DNA of 64,000 nucleotides. It comes from Paenibacillus glycanilyticus. Its GTDB lineage: Bacteria > Bacillota > Bacilli > Paenibacillales > Paenibacillaceae. The notes beneath the pieces are model-generated. The model had not been told where the DNA came from, did no database searches, and saw only the letters and a program-made list of their open reading frames with translations. The DNA is taken from NCBI RefSeq assembly GCF_023715145.1, contig NZ_JAMBNP010000008.1, forward strand, positions 62,001 through 126,000, read 5' to 3'. This document shows positions 33,355 to 41,404 of this stretch, in pieces. The translations under genes were made by a program, and so were the position numbers. The first letter of the stretch is position 1. The number at the start of each line of letters is the position of its first letter.

Positions 33355-34965
33355 CTATCGGATTTGATTCACGTATTTGCTAGGCGTGATTCCCATCTGC
33401 TTTTTGAAGCATTTGCTGAAATAGTTGGCGTCCGCGTATCCCACCTTGTTCGCTACGCTTTGGATAACCTTCTCTCCTTGATCAAACAGCTCTTTTGCTT
33501 TCATGATCCGTACTTCCGTCAGGTAGTCGTTGATCGTAGAGGTCGTTTCCTTTTTGAACACGAAGCAAAGATGATTGTAATTCATATGAACGCTTCTCGC
33601 GATATCTTCGATTCGCAATTCCTCATTGCCGTAGTGCCTCGAAATGTACGTTTTAACCTCCTCTATGACTTTGACGGCTCTATTGGTTTTGCGGCTATGC
33701 ACATGATCCATGGCTCTCAGAATCGTAGTACGTATCCAGTCCTCCAGCTCGCTGATGGTTTTCATCCGCTGAACGTGCTGGATCATATCGGGCTGCGTCG
33801 TATCTCGGAAGACATCCTCGAAGCTTTGCGATCCTTCGGCCAAAAATTCAAGGCAGGTGGATACGATTTCGATTCCCGCGAGAAGCAGCATTTCCATGGA
33901 AGCCTTTTGAACGCGGGCATCTTGAAAAAAACGAGAGAGCCACTCTTCCGTCTCGGACAAATTTCCGACTCTCATGAACATCAGCAAGCCGCTTCTTTTT
34001 TCCACCGAGAACAATCCGGCTTTTATCTCGGTTTCCGCCAGCAAGGAATGTACGAACACCTTGTTGCCGCCCCATACAAACCGATTCTTCAAGGCAATTA
34101 ACGCTTCTTTGTATGACGCCGAGATAGACCTGAACGATTCGCGGCCATTCCCTAAACCAATCGTTACCGTACTCGCCAAGTCGTTCTGTATGTTTAATCG
34201 AATCCGTTCGCAGATCGTTTCGAGGCCGTTGAAATCTCCTTCAGGCGATCCGATGATCAGAACTAGACGCGCGTCTTGATCGTGACAGCAAGCGCACGGA
34301 AACCAGCTTTGCATATGGCGTTGAGCAATCTCTTGCATCTTGGCTTGGCGTATCGGCATACTACTGTCCTCGTAATTCCGATCCTCGCTTGGATCCAGAT
34401 CAACGACAACCGCCCGATAATGCATGCCTTCCAGCTTTATTCCCATTTCTCTTAGTTGATCCCGTTCAGATTCAGAGGTATCTTGGCCGCTGCCGCGCAG
34501 CCAGCCGTTCAGAACCTGCTCCTTCCTGACGGACAAGCCTTCGCTTGCCTGCTTTCTTAAATCGTCCAACTCAAGCTCGCCCCTGCGCTCCGTTCGTATC
34601 AGCTCCTTCATAGCCAGCAAGGAGCCTTGGAGCTCTTCTTCGTTAATGGGTTTCAGCACGTAATTAAAGACGCCAAGCTGCACGGCCTGTCTGGCATACG
34701 CGAATTCGCTGTGTCCCGATAACACTAGGAATTTTGTTTTCCCGCCAATTTCCTTGGCCTTATGTATAAATTCCAAACCGTCCATGATCGGCATATTCAT
34801 ATCGACCAATACGACATCCGGCTCCACCTCGGGCATCAGCTCCAGCGCTTCCGCCCCGTTTTTGGCTTCCCCCGCGATTTGAAAGCCCAGCTCACTCCAT
34901 GGCAGCGAAATCTTCAAGGCTTGCCTGAAGTAATATTCGTCATCGACGATAAGCACTTTGTACAT
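33355..34965 (-). CDS. YesN-like response regulator (REC + AraC-type HTH)
   Basis: 536 residues from the ATG at 34965, which has GGAGG seven bases upstream; the frame extends further but without a ribosome site. The receiver domain (1-120) has all key residues: VDDE, phosphoacceptor Asp in VVLVDMNMP, LSGHSEF, and Lys in YVLKPI. A long middle region and a C-terminal AraC HTH pair (about 430-536; GYADANYFSKCFKKQMGITP) follow. It is 16 bp behind its cognate YesM-type kinase gene and 207 bp before the importer it probably activates. Confidence 0.93.
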   Translation of the reverse strand: MYKVLIVDDEYYFRQALKISLPWSELGFQIAGEAKNGAEALELMPEVEPDVVLVDMNMPIMDGLEFIHKAKEIGGKTKFLVLSGHSEFAYARQAVQLGVFNYVLKPINEEELQGSLLAMKELIRTERRGELELDDLRKQASEGLSVRKEQVLNGWLRGSGQDTSESERDQLREMGIKLEGMHYRAVVVDLDPSEDRNYEDSSMPIRQAKMQEIAQRHMQSWFPCACCHDQDARLVLIIGSPEGDFNGLETICERIRLNIQNDLASTVTIGLGNGRESFRSISASYKEALIALKNRFVWGGNKVFVHSLLAETEIKAGLFSVEKRSGLLMFMRVGNLSETEEWLSRFFQDARVQKASMEMLLLAGIEIVSTCLEFLAEGSQSFEDVFRDTTQPDMIQHVQRMKTISELEDWIRTTILRAMDHVHSRKTNRAVKVIEEVKTYISRHYGNEELRIEDIARSVHMNYNHLCFVFKKETTSTINDYLTEVRIMKAKELFDQGEKVIQSVANKVGYADANYFSKCFKKQMGITPSKYVNQIR

Positions 34966-34981
34966 GTTCTTTCCTCCAGTT

Positions 34982-36778
34982 CTATTGATGACGAAGAGGC
35001 AGAATGATGATAATTTTCGTGTAAACGCCGTATTCGCTTTCAACTTGCAGTCCGTATCTGTCTCCGTACAGCATTCGGATCCGATTGGATACGCTTCTGA
35101 TCCCGAAACCGCCGGCTTCATCGGGAGCGCCGGATCCTGCCATGATCGCCTGGGTTTGATTCTTCTGCATGCCAGCCCCGTTATCGTAAATTTCGATTTC
35201 CACCGTGTTGCCGCTACGCCTTCCGGTAATGCGAATGATGCCTTTTTCCGTTTTGAGCTTCAACCCGTGATAGATGGCATTCTCCACGATGGGCTGCAGG
35301 GTCAGCTTCGGTATGGAATAATTCAATATTTCATCGTCGATTTCCATCGTATAAGCCATGTATTCCACGTAACGCAGCTGCTGAATTTCCAAATAGCTTT
35401 CCGTTAAACGCATCTCTTCGCCGATGGATATAATATCGCTGCCTTTGCTTAACGAGATCTTATAGAAATTAGCCATGTATTGGGCCGCCGTTATGGCCTG
35501 CTTTCCCAACCCCAGCTTAATGAGCGAAATAATCGTTTCCACCGTATTGTACAAAAAGTGAGGTTTCACTTGCGATTGCAGCAATTTAAACTCGATCTCG
35601 GCCTTTGTCCTTTGTTTCTCGACGTTCTCGGCAATAAGCCCTTCAATGCGATCCATTAAATTATTGAAGCCCTCGCTTAAATATCCGATCTCGTCCGTTG
35701 ATTGGTACGAGCTTCTGACTTGCATCTTCCCGGTCCGGATTTCTCTCATTGTCTTGGCAAGCCGGAAGATGGGGCGGGTAATCGATCGCGACAATAGGAA
35801 GGAGACCATTAATGCCAGCAGCAAGCACGCTGCGCCGATCCCGATTATCAATTGATTGATTTCCTTTCGCTCCGAAGTAATTTCACCCATGGGGATAGCG
35901 CTTACAATCGTCCAATTGAGCGGTTCGAAGCGGTGGGTGAGTATCAGCATTTCCTGACTTCCGCTGCCTTGCGTGAAGCTTGCGTCTTTACCGTCTTCGG
36001 GGATGCTTATGGAGGCGGCTTCCTTGAAATTCCGGTATAACATCGCTTTATTCTGCGCGGAAATAACTCTCCCGTCAGAATCGATGATATAAAATTCACC
36101 GCCCTTATTTTTCCCTTCCTCGTAAATGGAAGCGATGGTCGTTTCTTTCACGTACAAAAAAATTCGGCCGATCGTTTTCCCGGTATCCTTGTGAATAACC
36201 GTTTTGGAAACCGCAAATACGTTGTCTTCCCCTTCGTATAAGAATCTGAACTTGATCAAGCCTGTCCAAATGGGCAAATAAGTCCGGTCATCTGCCCCGT
36301 AACCGTAACCGAATACACGTGAAGCGTAGGCGTTGTCCGCAAATCCAACATCCACCCAATGTTGATTGGAGGTAAGGATGCTGACCGCTTTGATTTTGGT
36401 GTTGGGCTCCACAATGTTGCTGATCGTCTCCGATAAGGTTTTATTCATCGAAAGGTGATTTAAGCCTTCAACCGGCTTGACTGCATAGGGTTCGTTATTT
36501 ATTAAGTAATCGTAATAGAGGGCGTTCTGCAATCGGTAATCGCTGGCCAGAATTTTGGAATAGTCTTCAATGGAGGATAGCAAGGTTTGAAGATTGTTTT
36601 TGATGAGCACAAGCTCCCGGGACGAGTTATTTGTTGCTTTCTCAATAATGGCCTTCTGCGAAATCGTGTTGGCAAAGATCGATTGGGTGGAAATAAATAC
36701 GACAATGATTAAAATATTCGATATGAATATTTTATTTTTAATGGAAATCCCGCCTATATACTTCGAGAAACCCTTCAT
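34982..36778 (-). CDS. YesM-like sensor histidine kinase
   Basis: 598 residues from the ATG at 36778 (GGAAG upstream). Membrane helix at about 17-37, extracellular dCache-like sensor region (40-300), second helix (LIIGIGAACLLLALMVSFLL), HAMP, then a His_kinase domain with the phosphoacceptor in QVKPHFLYNTVETI and an ATPase domain with N-box NAIYHGLKLK and DNGAGM. It pairs with the YesN gene downstream. The signal is probably a sugar or binding-protein complex, inferred from family and operon. Confidence 0.93.
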   Translation of the reverse strand: MKGFSKYIGGISIKNKIFISNILIIVVFISTQSIFANTISQKAIIEKATNNSSRELVLIKNNLQTLLSSIEDYSKILASDYRLQNALYYDYLINNEPYAVKPVEGLNHLSMNKTLSETISNIVEPNTKIKAVSILTSNQHWVDVGFADNAYASRVFGYGYGADDRTYLPIWTGLIKFRFLYEGEDNVFAVSKTVIHKDTGKTIGRIFLYVKETTIASIYEEGKNKGGEFYIIDSDGRVISAQNKAMLYRNFKEAASISIPEDGKDASFTQGSGSQEMLILTHRFEPLNWTIVSAIPMGEITSERKEINQLIIGIGAACLLLALMVSFLLSRSITRPIFRLAKTMREIRTGKMQVRSSYQSTDEIGYLSEGFNNLMDRIEGLIAENVEKQRTKAEIEFKLLQSQVKPHFLYNTVETIISLIKLGLGKQAITAAQYMANFYKISLSKGSDIISIGEEMRLTESYLEIQQLRYVEYMAYTMEIDDEILNYSIPKLTLQPIVENAIYHGLKLKTEKGIIRITGRRSGNTVEIEIYDNGAGMQKNQTQAIMAGSGAPDEAGGFGIRSVSNRIRMLYGDRYGLQVESEYGVYTKIIIILPLRHQ

Positions 36779-36949
36779 CTCGCGATTACTTCCTTTCTCT
36801 TTAATAAGACAAGAATGATTGTGAAACAAGCATGATGTAAAAAGTTGTGGAGTGCGTAGAAATAACGCATAACAAGTAGATATTTGTGTGGGGATGTACT
36901 ATTAAGAATAGCATGAAATATTTGCAAGTCACGATTTATTTAGGTAAAA

Positions 36950-36985
36950 AAGGACAGCGCAGGAATGTATTCCGCCGCCGTCCTT
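36950..36985 (-). terminator. Terminator of the 11-gene block B operon
   Basis: Interrupted stem AAGGACGGCGGCGGAA/TTCCTGCGCTGTCCTT and TTTTTTACC on the minus strand, 28 bp past the last stop. Confidence 0.8.
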
Positions 36986-37012
36986 CGAATACTATTCAAT
37001 ACCATGCACCTG

Positions 37013-38230
37013 TTACTGAACAAAACCGAAGCCCAGTATCGTAAACCGCTTGTTCTCCTGTCCTGCCGCCATTTTGATTTCCACCGCATGCTCTCTTGCC
37101 TCAAGCTCCCGGTACAAAATAACGGCATGGCAGCGCGTCCACCGGACGGCGTGAGCTTCCGCCAATCTCGCAAGCTTTCCGTCAACCCAGACCTCCGCGT
37201 TTCCGAAATCATCGCCTCCGGAATTTTTATAGATAAGGAGCAGGCTTTTGCTATGAATCTTCATCATGAAGCTCTCGCTGCCGCTTTCCGGTGTACGCAT
37301 CCAATTGAAAGGAAACTGTGGCGTGCCATATGGATGGTCATCCACTTCCGCGAACTGCAGATCAGTATCGGCCTCATGAAAGCTCCCTTCCGTGATCCCG
37401 GCCAGCTCCCGATTATGATTCCGGTCCAGCAGTCGAACATTAACGAAATCATTGCCGAACACGGGAGGCTTATTAAGGTTTATATCCACTTGCTTTATTT
37501 CGTCGCGGTCGGTTTCCGAGAAAAGCCAGCTTAAACAATCGGCCATGATGGTGTGCCCCGCATTGGTCGGATGATAAATATCGCTGAAAAATGACTCTTT
37601 GGCAATGACTTGGCCTTCTTCCGGAGACTTGTAAAACTGTTCTGTCACCGCATCCTTCACGCTGACCATAGGCAGCCCGTAATGCTTGCCGACAAGAGAA
37701 AGACGGTCCTGCAAATTCCAATCGTTCTCAAACACGCTGAACAGCAGAACAACGGCCGGTTCGCTGCCCGAGGCAAGAGCTTTCAATACGAGGCTCTCGT
37801 AACAAACGCCTTTCGTCTCATCATCGGCGTCGTTGACAGCGAACTCGATGACTACAATATCCGGCTGAGCCGCGCCGTCTCGGCAAACATCTCGGTCATA
37901 TCGAATCATCCCCAGCTCGGAAGGCGTGCCTCCAACTCCCGCCTTGATGAAGCGGATATGATCGCCGCCGTTTATTCCGAATCTTTCTTTGAAGGCTTCA
38001 TACGTGCGGTAAGCGTAACAGCCCGTGTGAAGGGGATCCGCTCCCGCCCCATGCGTGATGGAGCCGCCGATGAAGGCAAGCGTAACATCGTCGCCTTTCT
38101 TGGCTTTGGCAATAGCTGCTTTGAGTCTTTTATTGTTGCCTTTGTCTAGCAGCGACCTAGCAATCATCTCTCTATAATTCTCCGAGTAATAATCAACGGT
38201 CCCAACGGTCGCCTTTATTTTCTCCTTCAT
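37013..38230 (-). CDS. SGNH/GDSL hydrolase, probable oligosaccharide esterase
   Basis: 405 residues without a signal peptide, so cytosolic. The SGNH blocks are complete: FIGGSITHGAG with catalytic Ser near 55, the Gly of block II in AGVGGTPSELG, Asn in EFAVNDADDE, and the Asp-His pair in DIYHPTNAGH. A C-terminal beta-rich region (about 260-405) may bind substrate. In this operon it most likely removes acetyl groups from imported xylo-oligosaccharides. GGGAGGG precedes the ATG. It is the last gene of block B. Confidence 0.85.
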   Translation of the reverse strand: MKEKIKATVGTVDYYSENYREMIARSLLDKGNNKRLKAAIAKAKKGDDVTLAFIGGSITHGAGADPLHTGCYAYRTYEAFKERFGINGGDHIRFIKAGVGGTPSELGMIRYDRDVCRDGAAQPDIVVIEFAVNDADDETKGVCYESLVLKALASGSEPAVVLLFSVFENDWNLQDRLSLVGKHYGLPMVSVKDAVTEQFYKSPEEGQVIAKESFFSDIYHPTNAGHTIMADCLSWLFSETDRDEIKQVDINLNKPPVFGNDFVNVRLLDRNHNRELAGITEGSFHEADTDLQFAEVDDHPYGTPQFPFNWMRTPESGSESFMMKIHSKSLLLIYKNSGGDDFGNAEVWVDGKLARLAEAHAVRWTRCHAVILYRELEAREHAVEIKMAAGQENKRFTILGFGFVQ

Positions 38231-38250
38231 GCTTATTCCCTCCCGTTACG

Positions 38251-39444
38251 TTATTTAAGCTTTGACGGATCCACAATTGCCCAAAATGCCGGCTTTGCCT
38301 GGAGCTGCTTGTCGAATAGAAGCGGAGCTTCCGTTCGCGCGATCGGAAAGGTGCTGAGCCAGGTATGACTATCCGCAATTCCCCAGAATACAACGGCGCT
38401 GACAAGTCCTTTGTTTGACCGGAGCGCTTCGAACAATTCCTTGAAACGTTCAGCTTGCTTCCGTAAAATCTCTTCCGGCACTTGATCACCGTAGTCGGTT
38501 CGATCGTTCCAGTTGTAGATGCTCATATCAAGCTCGGTAATCTGGTTGTCCAGCCCCAGCTCCTTGAACATCTTCATGGAATCCACAATATTCAAAATGG
38601 ACGGGCTATAAATGCTGATGTGGGTCTGATGGCCAACGCCGTCAATGGGAACGCCTTTATCCAACATCTCTTTCACCAACTCATACAGGCGGTCCCGCTT
38701 TCTGGGATCATCCGTCCCATAGTCGTTGATATACAGCTTAATTCCCGGCCCTCCTGCTTCCCGCGCGGCGCGGAAGGCTGTTGCGATATAGTCCGTCCCC
38801 GTGATTTTATACCAGCTGCTGTTTCGCATGCCGTCTGGATCTGCCGGCTCGATGACTTCGTTGACGACATCCCAATAAGTAATGTCATCCTTGTACCGCC
38901 CGACGACGGCCCGGATATGAGCATCCAGACGGCCGAGCAGTAGCATCTTGTTTGCTTCCCGCTTCTTGGCATCCGTCTCGTCTGTCATCGGCTTCCCGTC
39001 AGCGTCCAAAAAGAACCAGTCCGGTACCTGACTGTGCCATACGAGCGTATGGAAGCGGACAGCCATGCGGCTCGATTTGGCGAAAGCAACGATGCGATCG
39101 GCCTGGTCCCAATTGAATTGTCCCTCTGCGGGTTGAATGGAAGCAGGCTTCATCGCATTTTCCGCGACGATCATATTGACATGCTTCTTCATGAGATCGG
39201 CCGGCAATCCGCCCGTTTGGTCCGGCTCAAGCGCAGCTCCGATTGCAAAGTCTTCCTTGTACGAATCCGCCAGCGACGGTATATCCGTTTGTACCGAAGG
39301 CGATGCGGCTTGCTCCGCGGAATGGGCGGGAGCTTCGGCAGTCCCTGCCGGTTGTTCGGCTTTGCTCAATACAAGCATCAGAACGACCGCTGCCAGAACG
39401 GTTACGGAAAATATAATCGTAGAACTCTTTCGATAGGGATGCAT
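38251..39444 (-). CDS. GH10 endo-1,4-beta-xylanase, membrane-anchored
   Basis: 397 residues from the ATG at 39444 (AGCAGG upstream; a TTG at 39450 overlaps). A single hydrophobic helix (STIIFSVTVLAAVVLMLVLS) is followed by an Ala/Pro/Ser-rich linker, with no lipobox Cys and no clear cleavage site, so the enzyme is likely tethered on the outer face. The GH10 barrel spans about 55-395 with acid/base Glu in WDVVNEVIEP and nucleophile Glu in ITELDMSI. It cleaves xylan near the importers encoded upstream. 78 bp separate it from the permease gene. Confidence 0.9.
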   Translation of the reverse strand: MHPYRKSSTIIFSVTVLAAVVLMLVLSKAEQPAGTAEAPAHSAEQAASPSVQTDIPSLADSYKEDFAIGAALEPDQTGGLPADLMKKHVNMIVAENAMKPASIQPAEGQFNWDQADRIVAFAKSSRMAVRFHTLVWHSQVPDWFFLDADGKPMTDETDAKKREANKMLLLGRLDAHIRAVVGRYKDDITYWDVVNEVIEPADPDGMRNSSWYKITGTDYIATAFRAAREAGGPGIKLYINDYGTDDPRKRDRLYELVKEMLDKGVPIDGVGHQTHISIYSPSILNIVDSMKMFKELGLDNQITELDMSIYNWNDRTDYGDQVPEEILRKQAERFKELFEALRSNKGLVSAVVFWGIADSHTWLSTFPIARTEAPLLFDKQLQAKPAFWAIVDPSKLK

Positions 39445-39528
39445 ATTCAACCTGCTTTCTATTGAAATGAGAAAACCTCTACCCTCACCGCGGATAGAGG
39501 CAGCTCTTATCGCCTTGATAACAATCTA

Positions 39529-40482
39529 TTACCCGACAAGTCCCGTTCGCTCAATGCTTTCGACGAAGTATCTCTGCACGAACAGATACAAAATAATAAG
39601 AGGAAGAATCGCCAGCAGAATCCCCGTATCCTGCACCATGCTCAAATAGAACGGATCCTTCGCGGAGGCGTCGTTGCCGAGAATAATAGAAAGGTTGTAA
39701 GGCAAGGAAGCCAGCTGCGTTGACATGACATTGCTCGAGGTCAGATAAGTTGTCGTAAAGAAGCTGTCGTTCCACTGCCAGACAAAAGAGAACAGCAATA
39801 CCGTAATAATGGATGGAACCGCGTTCGGCAGCATAATCCGCAGGAACGTCTGACCAACGCTTGCCCCGTCCATATAAGCGGCTTCCTCCACCTCCCGCGG
39901 TATTCCGCGGAAGAACTGGCGGAAAATAAAGATATATAATCCGGCCTTTAAGGAATTCGCCGTAATGGACGTGAGGATAAACGGCCAATACGAATTTAAT
40001 AGATTAACGGATTTTCCCGTAATAAGAGGGATCAAGCCCATCAGAGTAAAATCCTTCAGATTCAGGTACATCGGAATCAGGATCGTTGTCGGCGGTACCA
40101 TAATGGTCAGAATGACGCCCGCAAACAGCAGGTTGCTCCCTTTGAATTTCAGTCTTGCAAAGGCATATCCCGCAAGCGCGCAGGAAATGGCGGTCAGGAT
40201 CGTCGTTGTCGCCGACAAAGTAAACGTATTAAGCAGCGTTTTCCAGTAATCCATAATGGATATGGCGTTCTTAAAGTTTTCAAGGGAATAATGCTCCGGT
40301 ATCCAAACGACAATCGGCGAATAGAGATCGGTTTTTGCTTTTATCGCGGTAGATATCTTCTGAATAATCGGAAATAGGATAACAAATGATAGTCCGGCTA
40401 TCAGGACAAGTCTAACAAAAGACCAAAGCCAGCGCTTCCAGCTTTCAACCGATAACAATCGGGCTAGGATCAACGGATTCAC
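39529..40482 (-). CDS. Carbohydrate ABC permease (second pair, MalG-like)
   Basis: 317 residues from a GTG at 40482, seven bases after the upstream stop; the ribosome site is weak, and a TTG four codons later (VNPLILARL) is possible. Six membrane helices; EAA loop EEAAYMDGASVGQTFLRIML. Partner of the permease at 40490-41404. Confidence 0.88.
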   Translation of the reverse strand: MNPLILARLLSVESWKRWLWSFVRLVLIAGLSFVILFPIIQKISTAIKAKTDLYSPIVVWIPEHYSLENFKNAISIMDYWKTLLNTFTLSATTTILTAISCALAGYAFARLKFKGSNLLFAGVILTIMVPPTTILIPMYLNLKDFTLMGLIPLITGKSVNLLNSYWPFILTSITANSLKAGLYIFIFRQFFRGIPREVEEAAYMDGASVGQTFLRIMLPNAVPSIITVLLFSFVWQWNDSFFTTTYLTSSNVMSTQLASLPYNLSIILGNDASAKDPFYLSMVQDTGILLAILPLIILYLFVQRYFVESIERTGLVG

Positions 40483-40489
40483 CCGCTTT

Positions 40490-41404
40490 CTATTCTTGGT
40501 AGAAGACCTTCTTCGAAACGATATACGAGCTAATAAGCAGGATGAGCATGATCGATACAAAATAAAGCCAAGCCATGGCCGAGCTTAGTCCAAAATCGAA
40601 ATTGGTAAAGCCCGTCTCTTTGATCAAATCCGTCATCTCGTTTCTCGAGAAAGAATCGATAATGGTATAGATCATATTGACGAGAATAAGCGGGCTGACC
40701 ATCGGGAAGGTAATCTTCCAGAAAGCCTCGTAGCCCGTCGCCCCTTCCATCTTGGAGGCTTCGTACAGCTGCGGGGAAATCGTCTGTATCCCGGCCAGGA
40801 AGATCAGAATCTGCACGCCGGATTGACTGACGATCTGGTAGATTCGTTCCACAGCGCCAGTCAAATAGTTCACGATGCTTTCGCTCACGCCCGCGGCCTC
40901 CATGAGACCCGCCAACTCATAGGCTCCCAGCGCATGAATGGCGCCGCCGGAGCCCTGGTTCTGATCGTTAACCGCTTGAACCAGACTGGAGGTCTCCAGC
41001 GTCATGATTACCCCCGAAGCCAGAATAACGGGCAGGAAGAAGATCGAGCGGGCAATCGAGCGGCCGATAAACTTCTGATTCAGGAGAACCGCCAGGAACA
41101 AGCTAAAAATCACGATTAGCGGGACGTTAACGACCATGTCGATGATGGACTCCGTCAAGGTACGGTTAAAGCTCGTATTTACGGTTAACGCGTTGATATA
41201 GTTTTCAAAGCCGATATAGCTGGTTTTGATGCCCGATGAATTCGCTTCAATCTTGCTTAGGCTATACCGGAACGAATTAATCAAGGGAGTAACAAAGAAA
41301 AAGATAAACCCAAGCAGCCAAGGCAGCACAAACAGAAATCCCAGCAGCGCCTTTTGCTCCGCATACGTACGGTGCTTCATGCCGAGCTTTATTATCGGTT
41401 TCAA
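40490..41404 (-). CDS. Sugar ABC permease (second pair, MalF-like)
   Basis: 304 residues. It starts at a TTG whose TTGA overlaps the stop of the DUF5696 gene, typical translational coupling; an ATG eight codons in is the alternative. Membrane helices begin at LLGFLFVLPWLLGFIFFFVTP; the cytoplasmic loop is YEASKMEGATGYEAFWKITF. It contains a periplasmic-type insertion around 130-180 (including GSGGAIHALGAYELAGLME) longer than in the other permeases here. Confidence 0.88.
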   Translation of the reverse strand: MKPIIKLGMKHRTYAEQKALLGFLFVLPWLLGFIFFFVTPLINSFRYSLSKIEANSSGIKTSYIGFENYINALTVNTSFNRTLTESIIDMVVNVPLIVIFSLFLAVLLNQKFIGRSIARSIFFLPVILASGVIMTLETSSLVQAVNDQNQGSGGAIHALGAYELAGLMEAAGVSESIVNYLTGAVERIYQIVSQSGVQILIFLAGIQTISPQLYEASKMEGATGYEAFWKITFPMVSPLILVNMIYTIIDSFSRNEMTDLIKETGFTNFDFGLSSAMAWLYFVSIMLILLISSYIVSKKVFYQE